Shown here: positions 63,619 through 64,000 of the stretch, in pieces
How positions within the stretch are numbered: the first letter of the stretch is position 1
Layout: each line of letters opens with the position of its first letter
Assembly: GCA_038380795.1 (NCBI GenBank)
Contig: CM076266.1
Span: 32,066,145-32,130,144 of the forward strand
Reading direction: 5' to 3'
Length of the DNA stretch: 64,000 nt
Source of the DNA: Pyrocephalus nanus
Taxonomy: Eukaryota; Chordata; Aves; Passeriformes; Tyrannidae
The notes under the pieces: model-generated
What the model was told of the DNA's origin: nothing
The model's database searches: none
The model's input: the letters and a program-made list of their open reading frames with translations, nothing else
Translations under genes and position numbers: made by a program

Positions 63619-64000
63619 GCAACTACTGAAACTTAAGCTGTCCATGTGTGGTGCTCTCTGCATCTGGATCACTTGCATTGCGATGTTTTTGGCACATAAC
63701 TTGGGCACAAAGGAATATGATAATTATTACCTCTGCCTGCATGTTTATTTCTTCTCAGTTGTGACTGTTTTCTTGTTTGGCATTTTTAACTTTTTAGCTT
63801 TTAACTAAAGCAAGCAAAAATTCTTTAATTAACATTCATTTGTATAATTAAAAAGTAATATGGCTTTAAAATCTAATATATAAGCAAAATGTCAAAAATG
63901 GTGGCCTTTTCCTTTCACTCACCTACAGTCAATATCTGATTTTGCTTCGGTTTTATCAGTAATGGAGTTAATATTTTAAAGCAGTGTTTGTTATCCTGAG
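63619..64000 (+). other. SLC4A7 intron 7, partial
   Basis: Starts with the presumed GC donor and runs off the right edge. It is AT-rich with no supported element. If splicing failed here, translation would add Asn-Tyr after the last Gly codon and stop at 63627-63629. Confidence 0.7.

Noticed and set aside
63640..63645. GT donor further downstream for exon 7
   Set aside because: It lies after an in-frame TGA (63627-63629) and would not give the 123-codon symmetric exon.
1..64000. CRISPR array, operon, phage or intact endogenous virus
   Set aside because: No regularly spaced direct repeats, no dense coding, and no long gag/pol/env-like frames or paired LTRs were seen.

Overview
The window is a vertebrate nuclear locus, most likely from a bird. 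It has large AT-rich introns, a single CpG-island promoter and several CR1-type LINE fragments. These include two long copies ending in the typical 3' tail near ATTCTATGATTC. No prokaryotic or viral gene organisation is visible.

One protein gene dominates: the 5' half of SLC4A7 (NBCn1, the electroneutral sodium-bicarbonate cotransporter) on the + strand. I can place seven coding exons by recognising the protein and checking splice sites and phases: 8180-8227, 42794-42875, 53970-54113, 56266-56401, 57947-58107, 60361-60549 and 63250-63618. Together they give the N terminus (starting MEEERAGEQMRPLLTT) and most of the cytosolic N-terminal domain up to the end of the large optional cassette. The membrane domain lies beyond the right edge.

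Layout: 1-7690 is upstream intergenic sequence with no supported gene. About 7690-8760 is the CpG-island promoter with exon 1. Intron 1 (8228-42793, 34.6 kb) holds a nested tRNA-Gly(GCC) gene on the - strand, a polyadenylated retrocopy fragment next to it, CR1 copies, and a candidate alternative first exon at about 33470-33728. Introns 2 to 6 hold only small repeats and low-complexity tracts.

The most interesting points are: (1) exon 7, which is exactly 123 codons and symmetric in phase, appears to use a GC 5' splice site; (2) a small CpG-rich patch inside intron 1 encodes a 12-residue start that splices in phase to exon 2 and resembles the alternative mammalian NBCn1 N terminus; (3) a complete, apparently functional tRNA-Gly gene sits antisense in intron 1 between a CR1 and a retrocopy poly(A) tail; (4) a calcineurin-docking-like PSVVIH motif is kept in the cassette.
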